Source: Cryptomeria japonica (taxonomy: Eukaryota > Streptophyta > Pinopsida > Cupressales > Cupressaceae). From it: a stretch of DNA of 64,000 bases. Below the pieces are notes generated by a model that ran no database searches, was not told the origin of the DNA, and saw only the letters and a program-made list of their open reading frames with translations. The stretch covers positions 693,414,083 through 693,478,082 of the forward strand of contig NC_081412.1 of NCBI RefSeq assembly GCF_030272615.1. The letters run 5' to 3'. The position numbers and the translations under genes are program-made. Shown here in pieces: positions 19,282-30,035 of this stretch. Numbering within the stretch: position 1 is the first letter of the stretch; the number at the start of each line of letters is the position of its first letter.

Positions 19282-22200
19282 CTACCTAGATTCTTGTAAT
19301 TGGTGGGTTACAATATGAAGAATATTTGTCAAAACCAAATTTAAACCATTACTGAATGATTTTCTATCTTTTAGTGCTTCTTGAGTTCTCTGGACTGTAT
19401 CGGTGAGTATGTGCATTTTCTCTTCCGGTGTCTTCAGTCTAGGAACCAGATGCTCAAATATTTCTTTTCTCAAAGAAATGAGGTAGTCTAGTTTGGGACT
19501 AACTCTACTTTTCAAGTCCTTTTCTTTATCCTTTATCCTCTCTTTATCCTTCTCTAACTTCTTGATTTTCTCTTCTAGCTCTACAATCTTCTTCTCTATC
19601 TCCAAAAATGAATCCGATGTACCTATCAAATTGTCAGCAATATTGTTAATCTTATCTTGTGCTTTGCTGATTTCCTTGTCTAGATCTTCTGTTAAAATGT
19701 TTGTTTTACAAGAATCTCTATATAGTTTCTTGAAGTCAAAAATTATCTCTCCAAGTTCCGGTAATAATGTGTCCATTTTCTCCTTATTCTTCTTCACAAT
19801 TTCCTCAAAGAATTTCTCTTTTTCTTTAATCATTCATTCCTTGAATGTGTCCTCATTTATTTGATCAATAGTCAATATGTTGCTAGTGATGAACTTAGAA
19901 AATGTGTCTAGTTGACCTAAAGAATCTTTGTTATCTACAATGTACTTTGGTACTATCAATTTAAGAATGGTAATTGTGTCATCAATAGCCTTATAGGTTT
20001 GTGCATTACATTGTGTGATCTTCTTTATTGAATCCAATAAGACCTCTGTTACATTTGTAGGTCATAATTCTACCATAGAAGTACTAGATGTTTGTCCAAC
20101 TATCTTCACAATAGCCATGCTACCGGTTGTAGTAATCACCTTGCTTGATTCGACCTCTAGTAGGTCAATCTGTGTTTGCATTTTTACAAACAAAGGTTTG
20201 GGCTTTTCAGTTTTAGCCGGTGGCACTATCTCTATCTGAACTTGTGTCTCAACTTTCTTTTGTTCTAGTTTTTCAATCTGTATCTCAAAAGGTTTCTCTG
20301 AGCTCTCAACAACCTGTTTCTCAATCTATGTCTTTATATGCACTTTCGGTTTCTCTATTTGTACCTCTGCACTGTCCATTGCTAGTTCTCCTGATTATTT
20401 TTCAGTTGTATCTACCGATTTCTCTAATGGTTTACTAGTGGTATCCTCTGTCACTTTCTCTATCTGAGTAGTTTTTTCTATGTTTATATTTACAATTTCA
20501 TTTACCTCAACCTCAACATATGTAGTCGGTGACTCAGTAGTCACATCTATCTTCTTATCCTTAGTGGTTTCTCTATCAACCACAACATTTACTTCTTGAG
20601 TATCTATATTCACAGTGTACAAAACTTCAGACTCAAGATTTGTATCCTCTAATGGAGTCTCCATACTCTCAGTAGCCGGTTGACTATCTGTAGTATCTAC
20701 CAGTGGAGTATCCGAAGGAGGTGGGAGAACATTGTCAATTATTTTAAGGCTTGGAGGTCCACCTACCTTACCTTTCCCCTTATCCCTATCCTTTTGATAT
20801 ACTTTAATAGTCTTTGGTCTAAGTAATTCTTCCTATTTTTCTTTTTCCACAAAGAATATATCCCATGCATCTATTGTTTCCTCAGAGACTTCATTCACTC
20901 TACCTGCCATTAGTGCTATGTGTCGATGAGCAGTTGAAAATACTATCCAGTTTGCTTCACTGATTAATTTGTCTATCTCATTAGGTGAGTTAACTAGATG
21001 TACTACAAGTAATTTCTCAATCTTGATTTTCTTGTCCAACTCAATGATGGCTAACCTTCTAGCTTCTAATCTCCTATATAGATCATTTGGTATTGCATCA
21101 ATAACTTCCATCAAAAATTTCTTATATATATCTAAGTGTAAAATTGCACTATTCTCTATACTTGCCTTGTCATCTGCAGATAGTGTGTTGTATATTTTGC
21201 TAATGTTTTTCAATTTTCCATCTTTAGTTATTTCTCTCAAAAGTTTATCCAATGGGGCAATATCTTGTTTTACCGTCCTTTTCTTCTTAAGAGTCAACTT
21301 ATTTTTCACTGGAGGCCTCACTGCCAATTGTTTTTTCCTTGTTTTCCTGGGTGTAGGTGAGGGTACCAGTGAGGGTTTTCTTTTCCTTTCTGCCCTTTTT
21401 AATACCACTAGCATGTCACTCTCAGAGGAGGTTCCAACCGGTGAAAGATGAGCTTCCAGTTGAAGTCCTTCTAACTCACTTTCCTTTATACCAATTTGTT
21501 TCAAAACATCTTCCTTAATTGCTTTTGCCTATCGAGTTCCTTTTATTACTATTTCTTTGACCTTCTTAACCCTTTTTCTAGACTGAATTCCACTCTCAAT
21601 TGTTTCAGCATTTCCAAAAACTTTCTCAGTGGGTTCCTTTGGTGCTTCAAGGAGGGCTTTTGCATTTGTCATCTGTTTCATAGCCCATTTCAGTTACCTA
21701 GATAGTTCTAGGGACAACTACCTCCATCTAGATTTCATTCTTTTTAATTACAAAACAAATTTCTTTCTGATATTTGTCCATAATAGCTTGTGACAATCTT
21801 ACTCTAGTTTTCATTCGAGCCTTCAATGCTTGAAAGTATTCATTTAAGTTTTTCTCCCAGTTTTCTCCCATGTTGTTAAGTAGATCCAATAATTGCTTTC
21901 CTACCAGAATGTCAAAGCCAAAATCTCTTGCACCAATACCGGGTACTTGTTTAGTTATGTACAACATTAGACAAACAAGCAAATTTCCAAATCTTAATGT
22001 TCCTTTCTTATCTCCTTTAATCTTCCCCAGATTGTCTATCAATTCATCTTTGATCCATTCACATACATCTACTCTTGCATTATCATTAACCATGTCATAA
22101 GCACTTTTAATACATAGGTTAGAAACTGAGTTCAAACTATTTGCATGTGTAGCTTTGTATCCTAAGATCATACTGATAAATTTCACATTTATGTCCGTTA

Positions 22201-22735
22201 CATCATTTACCCTTAGATACCTTTCGTCGAATGATGCACTGGTTAGGTTTATCACTGTGTCATTTGAGACCTTCTTTGTTCTGTCAGGTTTGCTACCAGT
22301 GGAAAGTAACCCTATTACTGTCTTAATGGCTTCCTTGGTGATTTTATGGATTGAATCCAACTAGAAGAATTCACCATGAACTCTACTTAGTACAATTCTT
22401 ATAATATCCTTGGGAAAATCTAGGACACTAAGGATTTCAGTAAAACCTAGGGTTTCCACTATCTTATGTTTCAGCTTGATATTTCCAAATTCATCATAAA
22501 TCATAGTGCTATACATGTTTTTAATCTTATCATTACCTAATTCCTCTATATTACAATGTATATACATCCTAGGGTCTTCAACATATACTACTCCCTTAGG
22601 AATTTGAGAGAATGCACTTATGCTATCATCTTTCTTCGCTATTTCAGGAACCAGTTTGAATACAGGTCTAGGGAACTTAACAACCTCAATCACAGTAGGG
22701 TTTGCAATAAATTCAGGAGTGGATGAAGAAGCCAT
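19282..22735 (-). pseudogene. K4 ORF2 protein, most complete copy
   Basis: Start codon at 22735 (MASSSTPEF) and stop at 19282, about 1,150 codons. N-terminal domain 22735-21728 with one stop near 22362 (Trp position); a frame change near 21700; then one frame to the end with stops near 20832, 20398, 20330, 20068 and 19834. Basic Pro/Arg/Lys segment about 21400-21260, acidic Glu/Thr/Val linker about 20740-20180, Lys/Glu coiled coil 20040-19282. No signal peptide, membrane segment or enzyme motif. Location and spacing match K4-b. Function unknown; the coiled coils suggest self-assembly or binding to ORF1. Confidence 0.7.
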
Positions 22736-23182
22736 AGTTATAAATACCTCAATCTTCCTTTAGGATGAATTCTTTGATGAACTACTTCACTTTTTCGGTA
22801 AGGATGCCTTCGCTCGAGAATTTTTGTGCTCTCGAATGTTTGAATGCTCGGTGAATGAAAAAGGAGCCAAAACACTTGCTTTATAATGTTATTTTCTCCA
22901 ACTACCACATTTATTGCTCACCAGTTAAGTCACAACTTAACTCATCTGTCGGTATAGAAGTAATTTCAACTTCTCACCATCAACTAAGGGAATAATAGCA
23001 TGTTTTTCATTTTGTTGCTAAATCCTCAAGGATTTTTCTTTAGTTAGATAAAGAGTCTTCTACTGGTAGAGTGTTATTCTGTTCTACTGGTGGAGGAGTA
23101 TTCCAATCAACATTCTGATCTGACTTTTTCATCCATTGTTTTGAGAATTCTTGCTTTACCTCTTCAACCTTTTCTTTAGCTT
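22736..23182 (-). other. K4-c spacer between ORF1 and ORF2
   Basis: Homologous to 14208-14599 of K4-b. The half near ORF2 looks like an untranslated leader without an ORF. The half near ORF1 contains degraded ORF1 tail and CTACTGGTAGAGTG-type repeats (about 23055-23090). Confidence 0.45.
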
Positions 23183-24151
23183 TCAAACTAGGACCTTTAT
23201 ATTTGCCGGTGGGGACTTGCTTCTACAAAATTTTGTAATATGTCCAATTTTGTTACAAGCATAACAAGTCACATTGTTAATCTGAATAGCTTTCCCATAT
23301 CCTATACTAGTATGTGTTCTGCATTGATTAGATATATGTCCAAATCTTCCACAAACATAACATCTTACATTCATCCTACAATTTTCTGAATTATGACCAA
23401 CTTTGTTGCATTTAGAACATTGATCGGTGGGTGTATTAGTGTTCTGATAATTTCTAGATCTACATTGATTTTCTATATGACCATAGTTGTTACAGTTAAA
23501 GCATTTCCCATTAAATTTGTATGCATTAGGTTGTCTTACTGATTTATTATGATCATGATTGTTTGCTATACCAGAGCTTTCACCAGTTTCAAAGCCAAGG
23601 CCATTTGTATCACCATTAGGTTTCTGATTCTTTAGCATGTCAACAAGTTCTTCTAAACTTTTCTTGAATTTCTCTTTGTGTTGATTTGCAGCAATCAGCT
23701 TATTCTCCAAGATTCCTTTCTATCTCATGAGTTCAGTTCTGTCATTTTGTGTGTGAATCAAATCTTTCTTCAACATATCATTTTCATGACCGAGTCTTGT
23801 GTTTTCATTTCTGACATCATTTAGTCTTCTAGTCAAGTCCTCTTCATTCTTCTTGTTGTCTTCAATTTCTTTACAAAACCTCATAGTCATATCTTGCATC
23901 TCATTCTTCATTGTATAGTTATCTTGTATCAGTTGGTTCACTAGATCATTAAGAGTTTACTTTTCATCTTCCTCTTTCTGCATCTTCTCACAAAGTTCTC
24001 TTCTTTTATTCCTTTCTATAGTGTAATTCTCTTGAAGTGCTTGAATTATATCCTAAGCAGCCTTCAAATCATCCTCAAGTTTGATATTCTTTAATTTTTC
24101 TGCATCATAGTCTGAAAGAGTTGTTTCCAATTGCTTTCTCAAATTTTCCAT
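23183..24151 (-). pseudogene. K4 ORF1: Gag-like protein with four intact zinc knuckles
   Basis: Start at the ATG of MENLRKQLE (24151-24149), 58 bases after the PBS. N-terminal heptad-rich region, then CFNCNNYGHIENQC, CSKCNKVGHNSENC, CYVCGRFGHISNQC and CYACNKIGHITKFC within 23530-23215: four consecutive canonical CX2CX4HX4C knuckles. One frame, interrupted by stops near 24055, 23958 and 23718. Zinc knuckles bind nucleic acid in Gag nucleocapsids, so this is the best evidence that K4 makes its own particle protein. Confidence 0.8.
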
Positions 24152-24208
24152 CTCTACCAGTGAAAAGATCTTCCTCAAGCTATTCAACTTCTGAAAATAG
24201 AGGACCAA

Positions 24209-24221
24209 GCTCTGATACCAA
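24209..24221 (-). promoter_or_regulatory. K4-c primer-binding site
   Basis: TTGGTATCAGAGC on the minus strand, next to the LTR end at 24223. The LTR terminus reads CCTAAAA in place of CCTAACA. Confidence 0.9.
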
Positions 24222-24222
24222 T

Positions 24223-24987
24223 TTTTAGGATTCACAAAGATACTAAGAGGGGGGGTGAATCAGTATCTGACCGGTAATAGTATTTTCTTAACTTATAACA
24301 TGAAAAGCATATTAAAACTATGTATCGGTAAACCAAAAATAATGCAGCAAATAAGAATAACAACCACAACAAGAAAAGCACACCATAACACTATATTTTA
24401 ACAAGGAAACCCAGTGTGGGAAAAACCTCAGTGGGACTTGTGACCCACAATATTCACTTACTAGCCAATAAGAGAATATTATTGCTACAATAGGGGCCTG
24501 CACATGTAGGAAGGCCAAGTGCCTAGAGCTCATTGCTCAATTACAAAAGAAGTCACACTGACTTACAAAAATGGATTATACGAATCCAATGTCTTTTACT
24601 ACTTTAGATTAGCATCTATTATACCAGATTCAGTACCGGTTTAAGCTCTGCTACAAACATAAACCCTTAACCACTAATTCGCATATTAGGTCTACTACCT
24701 TCTATTCATATTTCACATCTTATCATATCCTAAATGATCTACAATGATCTCATACATATATGAGTCATATTACAATCCACCATGTCGGCTTACAAAAGAT
24801 TTTACAATTAATTACAATATACATTAATACAAAATGTTGTCGGCCAAGGTGTCAATATTCTTCTTTTCAATGTCGGTGTTCTATATGTTGGTGTCTGCCT
24901 GTTGGTATCACATGATTGTAAGTTTGCCTTAAATTAAAATGCCTTCAATCACCTACAATAGCTCATTGGAGTGTGCATTTGCCAACA
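24223..24987 (-). repeat. K4-c 5' LTR (765 bp)
   Basis: Runs on the minus strand from TGTTGGCAAATGCAC (24987) to CCTAAAA (24223). Closest to the solo LTR at 9817-10583. The conserved R/U5 block lies at about 24492-24537. The next bases to the right, TTCGG, resemble the TTCTG insertion site of the solo LTR. Confidence 0.9.
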
Positions 24988-25918
24988 TTCGGCCCCTTCG
25001 GTAGAGACTTGATTGTGGTTCGGCATCAATCTGGCACGCACTATCTGAGATATTATTCATTCTGACACTGATGTGGGATGAGCCTGTTTAGGGGGAGTAG
25101 TCAGCTTTGTGATTTAGATGTTGATTGGGCTGGAGATATTGATGACCAGAAAAGTACTTTCGATGGAGCTCTCCTTTTTGGAAAGAAGTTAGTTTCATGG
25201 ATCAGCAAGAAACAGTCATGTACGTCTCTATATACTATTGAATTTGAGTATGTTGTTGTTGCTACTAACTGTACACAAGTTTTATGGATGACACAAATGT
25301 TGAAGGATATAAAGGTGGATTGTAATGCACTGGTAGTTATTCACTGTGATAACTTTGTTGCTATTGATATATCAAAGAATCTGGTATTTCATTCTAGGAT
25401 AGAGCACATATCTATCAAGTATAACTTTTTTGAAGGAGAAGGTGGAAGAAAATGAAGTAAGACTATTTTATGTGAACACTAAATAATAGATTGGATATAT
25501 TTTCACTAAACCTTTATCCAAGGAATCATTTGAGTACCTGAGAGATAGATTGTGAGTTTTTGCCCTTCCAATAGAGACTTGATTGATGCGGTTTGGCATC
25601 AGTCTGACATGCACTATCTGAGATACTATTCATTCTGACACTGATGTGGGATGCTATTGCTCAGGGGGAGTAGTCATCTTTGTGATTCAGAGGCTTATGT
25701 TTTTGCTTTGATATTTCTATTAGATTTATGGCATTGATGTCAAAGGGGGAGTGATATTAATGTGGAAAATTAAAATTCAAAGGGGGAGAGATATTGATAT
25801 TCAAAGCTATATGTAGGTGATTGTTGGTTGTCTTCCACTGGGGGAGACTTGTTTGGCATTTCTTGGTACTTAGATGTTTTTCACATATAGTGTTGCCATC
25901 AATGCTAAAGGGGAAGAT
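24988..25918 (+). pseudogene. Second copy of C2 RNase H end and 3' UTR
   Basis: Contains the tail of one 572-bp unit (24988-25117) and a full further unit (25118-25690), followed by normal 3' UTR and purine tracts to 25918. RNase H motifs VIHCDN and IFTKPL are visible (25336-25360, 25500-25517). It shares with tandem unit D (10717-11289) three derived changes: seven Ts before GAAGGAG, TAG ATT GGA in place of the usual HIVD codons, and GATTGTGAG in place of GATTGGGAG. This marks the two as copies of one ancestral segment. Confidence 0.75.
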
Positions 25919-27105
25919 TGTTGGCCATTTGGTGGAATTGATTACGTGTTGCATTGATATTTTGTCATTGATGTCAACAATAGCTATTTGGATGCTTTAC
26001 GGACACCCTTCTTGTCCCGGTAGGATAAGTGGTTTATGGTTAACTTGGATCCAACATGATCTGACTGACTCTGATATAATCTTGTGATGGAATTGTCTTG
26101 TTCATGATACTTATACTCATATTTGGTTAGTTGGTTTTGTTCTGGTGATTGGATGCTATCTTGCTTGCTTAGAGGATTGGTTTCTAGTTTTGGTGAGGGT
26201 TTCATTCGTAGAGATTTTGGTGGATATCTTTGATTAATTGCATAAGTGGTGTTGGTGGAGCTTCTGATGGAGTTATAGGATGTTGTTGGTGATCATGTTT
26301 GAGAATTGGTATTTGGAGAACATTGCTTTAGCGTATGGACCTATACTTGGTTTCGGTTGATCTATGTTATGGACCAACTTTAATGTAATGTGTGGATAGG
26401 ACCTATTGATGTATTCGCAGGATGTCTTGTGCATTAATATTATTTGTTGTTCTAAGGCTGACATGGTTTGTTATTATGTAATCAGTTTATTGTCGAGTGG
26501 CCAACCTAATTGTTTATGGTTGAGGGTTTGTATATATAGATGTAAGATCTCATTGTAGATCATCATTGTTAATGTAAGAGGTCATGGTCAAGGAATGTAA
26601 TGTTCAAATAATGTAATATTATTCAGGTAGAGGAGTTGGTTGATCATTGGAGATCGAATTAGGTTTATGTAAGAGGATTTAATCCTTTGGTATTGATCTT
26701 AACCAGAACTGTACTCAAGCATAGGAGATGCTATCTTTTGCAGTTCAACACTTCTCCAGATTGTATTCTAGATTTATATGTAGTCAGTGAGGCTCCTTTT
26801 GTGATTAGGACTGTGCTTTAGTCTATTGGGCTTCCTAGAAGTGTAGGCCCCTTCATTGTAATTCACATACTTACTATAGAAGTATTATCTGACTTTGGGT
26901 AGGCTTCCCACCTTGGTTTTCCCCTTTACTAGGTTTTCCACGTACAAATCTTGGTGTTGTGTGGATGGCTTTTATTCTATGATTATTATTTATACGTAAT
27001 TGGATTAACTTATATTTCGATATTATTGAATGTTCATGTAATCTGTGACAACTGATTCACCCCCCCCCTCTCATTCTGTCTTCTATTTATCTGAACTATC
27101 TAACA
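25919..27105 (+). repeat. Intact C2-type LTR (1,187 bp)
   Basis: TGTTGGCCATTTGG...ATCTAACA, the only uninterrupted LTR of this family in the window. TATATATA at 26531-26538. R/U5 block degenerate near 26806-26855. C-rich tract near 27059-27071. Right flank AGGTT. Confidence 0.85.
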
Positions 27106-28028
27106 AGGTTGTCATTTATGGCAACATTTCTTGGAGATTCGATCTAGAGGTCTTAATCTTTCTTATCTGGAAGTAGGTGTTAACTAGTAGTTGATTAATA
27201 GGTATTTTGGGAAAAACAGTGTAGTTTTGGGTTTGGAAGGTTTCCAATGATTGTGGTGATTTTGGTAATTAAGTTCGAGGTGAAAATGATGAGGCTAACA
27301 TTGGTGAAGCATTTTGGTAAAAAAAAATTGTCTAGTGTTATGTTTTGTTAGAGATTGAAGCTGACTTGAAGCTACACATTACATTTTTAATAGCTGACTT
27401 CGAGGAGATTATTCTTGATATGATCGGATATATATAATTGAATTGGTAATTGGTTTTTTGGTGTATTACTATTGTGGTGATTCATTTTGGTGCAATTGAG
27501 CGTAGTTTCACGTGCAGATTTGATTCCCAAGTGATCTGGTAGCTAACTGAGATAGAAACACAACATATTGCAAAGTGAGTATAGTTAGAGATCTTGTGCT
27601 TAATCGAAACCCATTTTTCCATTGTTAGATTCTATTTCAGAGTTCTTTAATTGTATTTCCTCATTGTATTCAAATTGTAAGTTAGTGAGACTTCCTTGAA
27701 GGTTGTAGCCTTCCAGGTTATTGTAATTGAGCAGTGAGCTCTAGGAAGTGTGCCTGAATGCAAGTGCATTCCCCATCTATGTAATATTTATGTACTCTTG
27801 GCCATAGTATATGAATATTGTGGGTTCCAGCCCCACTGTGGTTTTTCCCTTTTTGGGTTTCCACGTAAAAATTTTGGTGTTGTGGATATGTGGTTTATTT
27901 ATTGCTTGCTTATGTTCTTTACTATTATGCATTGCTATTCGGTGGATAAAGAATAAGTTTGTGAATTTGATTTTCGACATAACACTGATTTACCTCCCCC
28001 CCCCTTCGAGTGTTCCTTGACTCTAACA
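27106..28028 (+). repeat. Orphan LTR of another copia family, start missing
   Basis: Ends CTCTAACA after a C-rich tract (27996-28007), as in the other LTRs, and contains GAGCAGTGAGCTCTAGG at 27728-27744 and GGGTTTCCACGT near 27864. Its left edge has GTCATTTATGGCAAC (27111-27125), the U3 inverted-repeat arm normally found some 50 bp inside an LTR, so the first tens of bases are gone. It abuts copia RT sequence on the right. Small ORFs inside are not genes. Confidence 0.65.
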
Positions 28029-28990
28029 GGAGAGTTATCTTATTTGCTTGGTTCACAAATATCTTACAGAATAAGGGCATATTCATCTCTCAAACCAAGT
28101 ATGCGAAAGACATGTTGAATAAATTTTAGATGGAGGACAAGAAGTCAGTTATCACTCCCATGGTGACATGATGTAGGCTAAGTAAAGAGAATGAGTCACC
28201 TAGTGCAAATCAAACCATGTATAGATCCATGATTGGAAGCCTATTGTATCTTACAGCATCAAGGCCTGATATCGTTCAAGTAGTTTGCATGGTTGCAAGA
28301 TTCCAATTAGCTCCTAAGTAATCACATGTCAATGTTGTTAGGAGGATATTCAAGTATTTGCAAGGCACACTTAATTTTGGCTTATGGTACCCAAAGAAAG
28401 GAGATTTCACTCTACAAGCCTATACTAGTGTTGATTGGGGAGGATGTGTAGATGACAGGAAGAGCACCAGTGGTGGAGCTTTCTTCCTTAGAGATAGATT
28501 GGTGTCATGGCACAACAAGAAACAAGAATCTATACCATTATCAACTGTTAAAACAGAGTATATTACAGCTGCTACATGTTGCTCACAAGTGTTATGGATG
28601 AAGTAGACACTGAAGGACATACAATTAAAAATTTTAGATCCTATTTCCATTATGTGTGACAACTCAAGTGCAATCAATATATCAAAGAACATTGTCATGC
28701 ATTCTAGGACAAAGCACATTGCAATCAAATATCATTTTCTCAGGGAAAAGGTTGTAGAGAAAGAGGTGAAAGTTGAATGTGTTTGCACTGGTGAGAAAAT
28801 AGTTGATATCTTCACTAAGCCATTGCCCAAGGACATATTTGAGTACTATTGACTCTTAATTTTACCTTAAACACTAACAACCTTATGGGAAATTTAGTGA
28901 CGGGGGACCTTTTGTATGAAACTCACTGAATGACCTCCGGGTTTAAGAAGCTGACTCTTCATATAATTGGGGGAGAAAAGGGGAAGAAGA
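28029..28990 (+). pseudogene. C3: copia RT end and RNase H remnant
   Basis: Begins near the end of RT (GIFISQTKYAKDML at about 28076-28117), passes YRSMIG, and enters RNase H: QAYTSVDWGG, KTEYITAA, MCDNSSAINIS (28651-28683) and VDIFTKPLPKD (28803-28835). Stops near 28129, 28170, 28319 and 28605; terminal stop about 28852. A purine-rich GGGGGAGAAAAGGGG lies at 28969-28983 as possible PPT. It belongs to a lineage different from C1/C2. No LTR follows. Confidence 0.75.
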
Positions 28991-30035
28991 AAACTTAAAA
29001 CAAATGATCTACACTACTTAGGCAATATGCCAAAATATTTTGGAAAAATAATTAACAACATATAAAACCCAAAGATATGTGACTTTAAAGCTCATTCAAC
29101 AATCTACATGCTTAGAACCATTTGAGAGAGTAACTCAACAAACTCATTTAACATAAAATGATATTAACCATTAATCTAACAAATAACAAGTCTTAGAACA
29201 TAGTTTAATCCACAAAGTCTCATAGAAAATATGACAAAAGTTATTGAACTTTAAAATATCACAAAATTCAATATATTAAGCTTCAGATAAAATAATCACA
29301 AAGGTCATAGGCACAATCTGACATGTCTATCATTCACCAAATTTAATCAACATAAAGGCCTCTTTAATGAGCCAAAGTCTAAAATCTCTCTCAAAGTTTG
29401 AACCCTTCAAAGAGAGGAAAATAAAGCATAAATAGAGCCCTCAACTCCTAACTAATAGCTCGCAGCATCAACAACATCCTAGAAACCACTTCTAACAAGA
29501 AAACCTAGTGTGGCACACCATGAGATGCTACCCAGCAAAACAACCTTTGAAGTTGTTATCTCAACCACATCATGGCAATCCCTGCACCAACCCAAAAAGA
29601 AAACCATGATGAAAACTGCATCCTAGTTCACGAACTACCATGGGAAACACGCAGCAGCTCAGGGGATATCTGAAGTTGAGCATAGAAAAAGAATTAGGTC
29701 ATGCAACATGGGGACACCAAGCATCATCAACTTTACATGATGGATGGTCGCGCCTAGAAGCATATGTTGATATAAAAACCTAAGACACATGGTAGCTCTG
29801 CATTTTCTCAACTTTGAGCAAGAAAAGCAAGCGACTCGAGGCAACACCGAGATGCCACTTGGCATGCACCCCAATGAATGGAAAAATGGCCAAAATTCAA
29901 AAGAAATCGCTGCCACTTGATTAAAATTATGCCTACGAGAAATCCTGAAATAATATTAACATTTCTTGGTGACTAAATGAGGAATTCTGCTTGCGGAATG
30001 CTAGAACCCAAAATTGTTGGTTTAGAGACCAAAAT
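28991..30035. other. Non-coding stretch, possible 3' end of G1
   Basis: AT-rich, no conserved ORF and no copia LTR signature. Because it lies beyond the last G1 reading frame it may hold the G1 3' UTR and 3' LTR, but no second LTR is available for comparison. The minus-strand ORF at 29659-29916 lacks any recognisable motif and I do not call it a gene. Confidence 0.35.

Larger units (their letters stand above)
18994..24987 (-). mobile_element. K4-c: pol-less LTR retrotransposon, 3' LTR truncated
   Basis: On the minus strand: 5' LTR 24223-24987, PBS 24209-24221, ORF1 24151-23183, spacer, ORF2 22735-19282, 3' UTR, and only the first 93 bp of the 3' LTR. Gene order and spacing match K4-b, confirming the family architecture. 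Its LTR sequence groups with K4-a and the solo LTR. The right boundary lies at the same point of the copia 3' region as the solo LTR at 9817-10583. Confidence 0.85.

Noticed and set aside
19493-19864. Long ORFs opposite to K4 ORF2 (also 20969-21451, 1652-2038, 14811-15314)
   Set aside because: They are antisense shadows of Lys/Glu-rich coding sequence, giving Ser/Phe/Leu-rich products without independent conservation.
29659-29916. Minus-strand ORF near the presumed 3' end of G1
   Set aside because: No motif, and it lies in non-coding context after the last G1 frame; a chance ORF is more likely.
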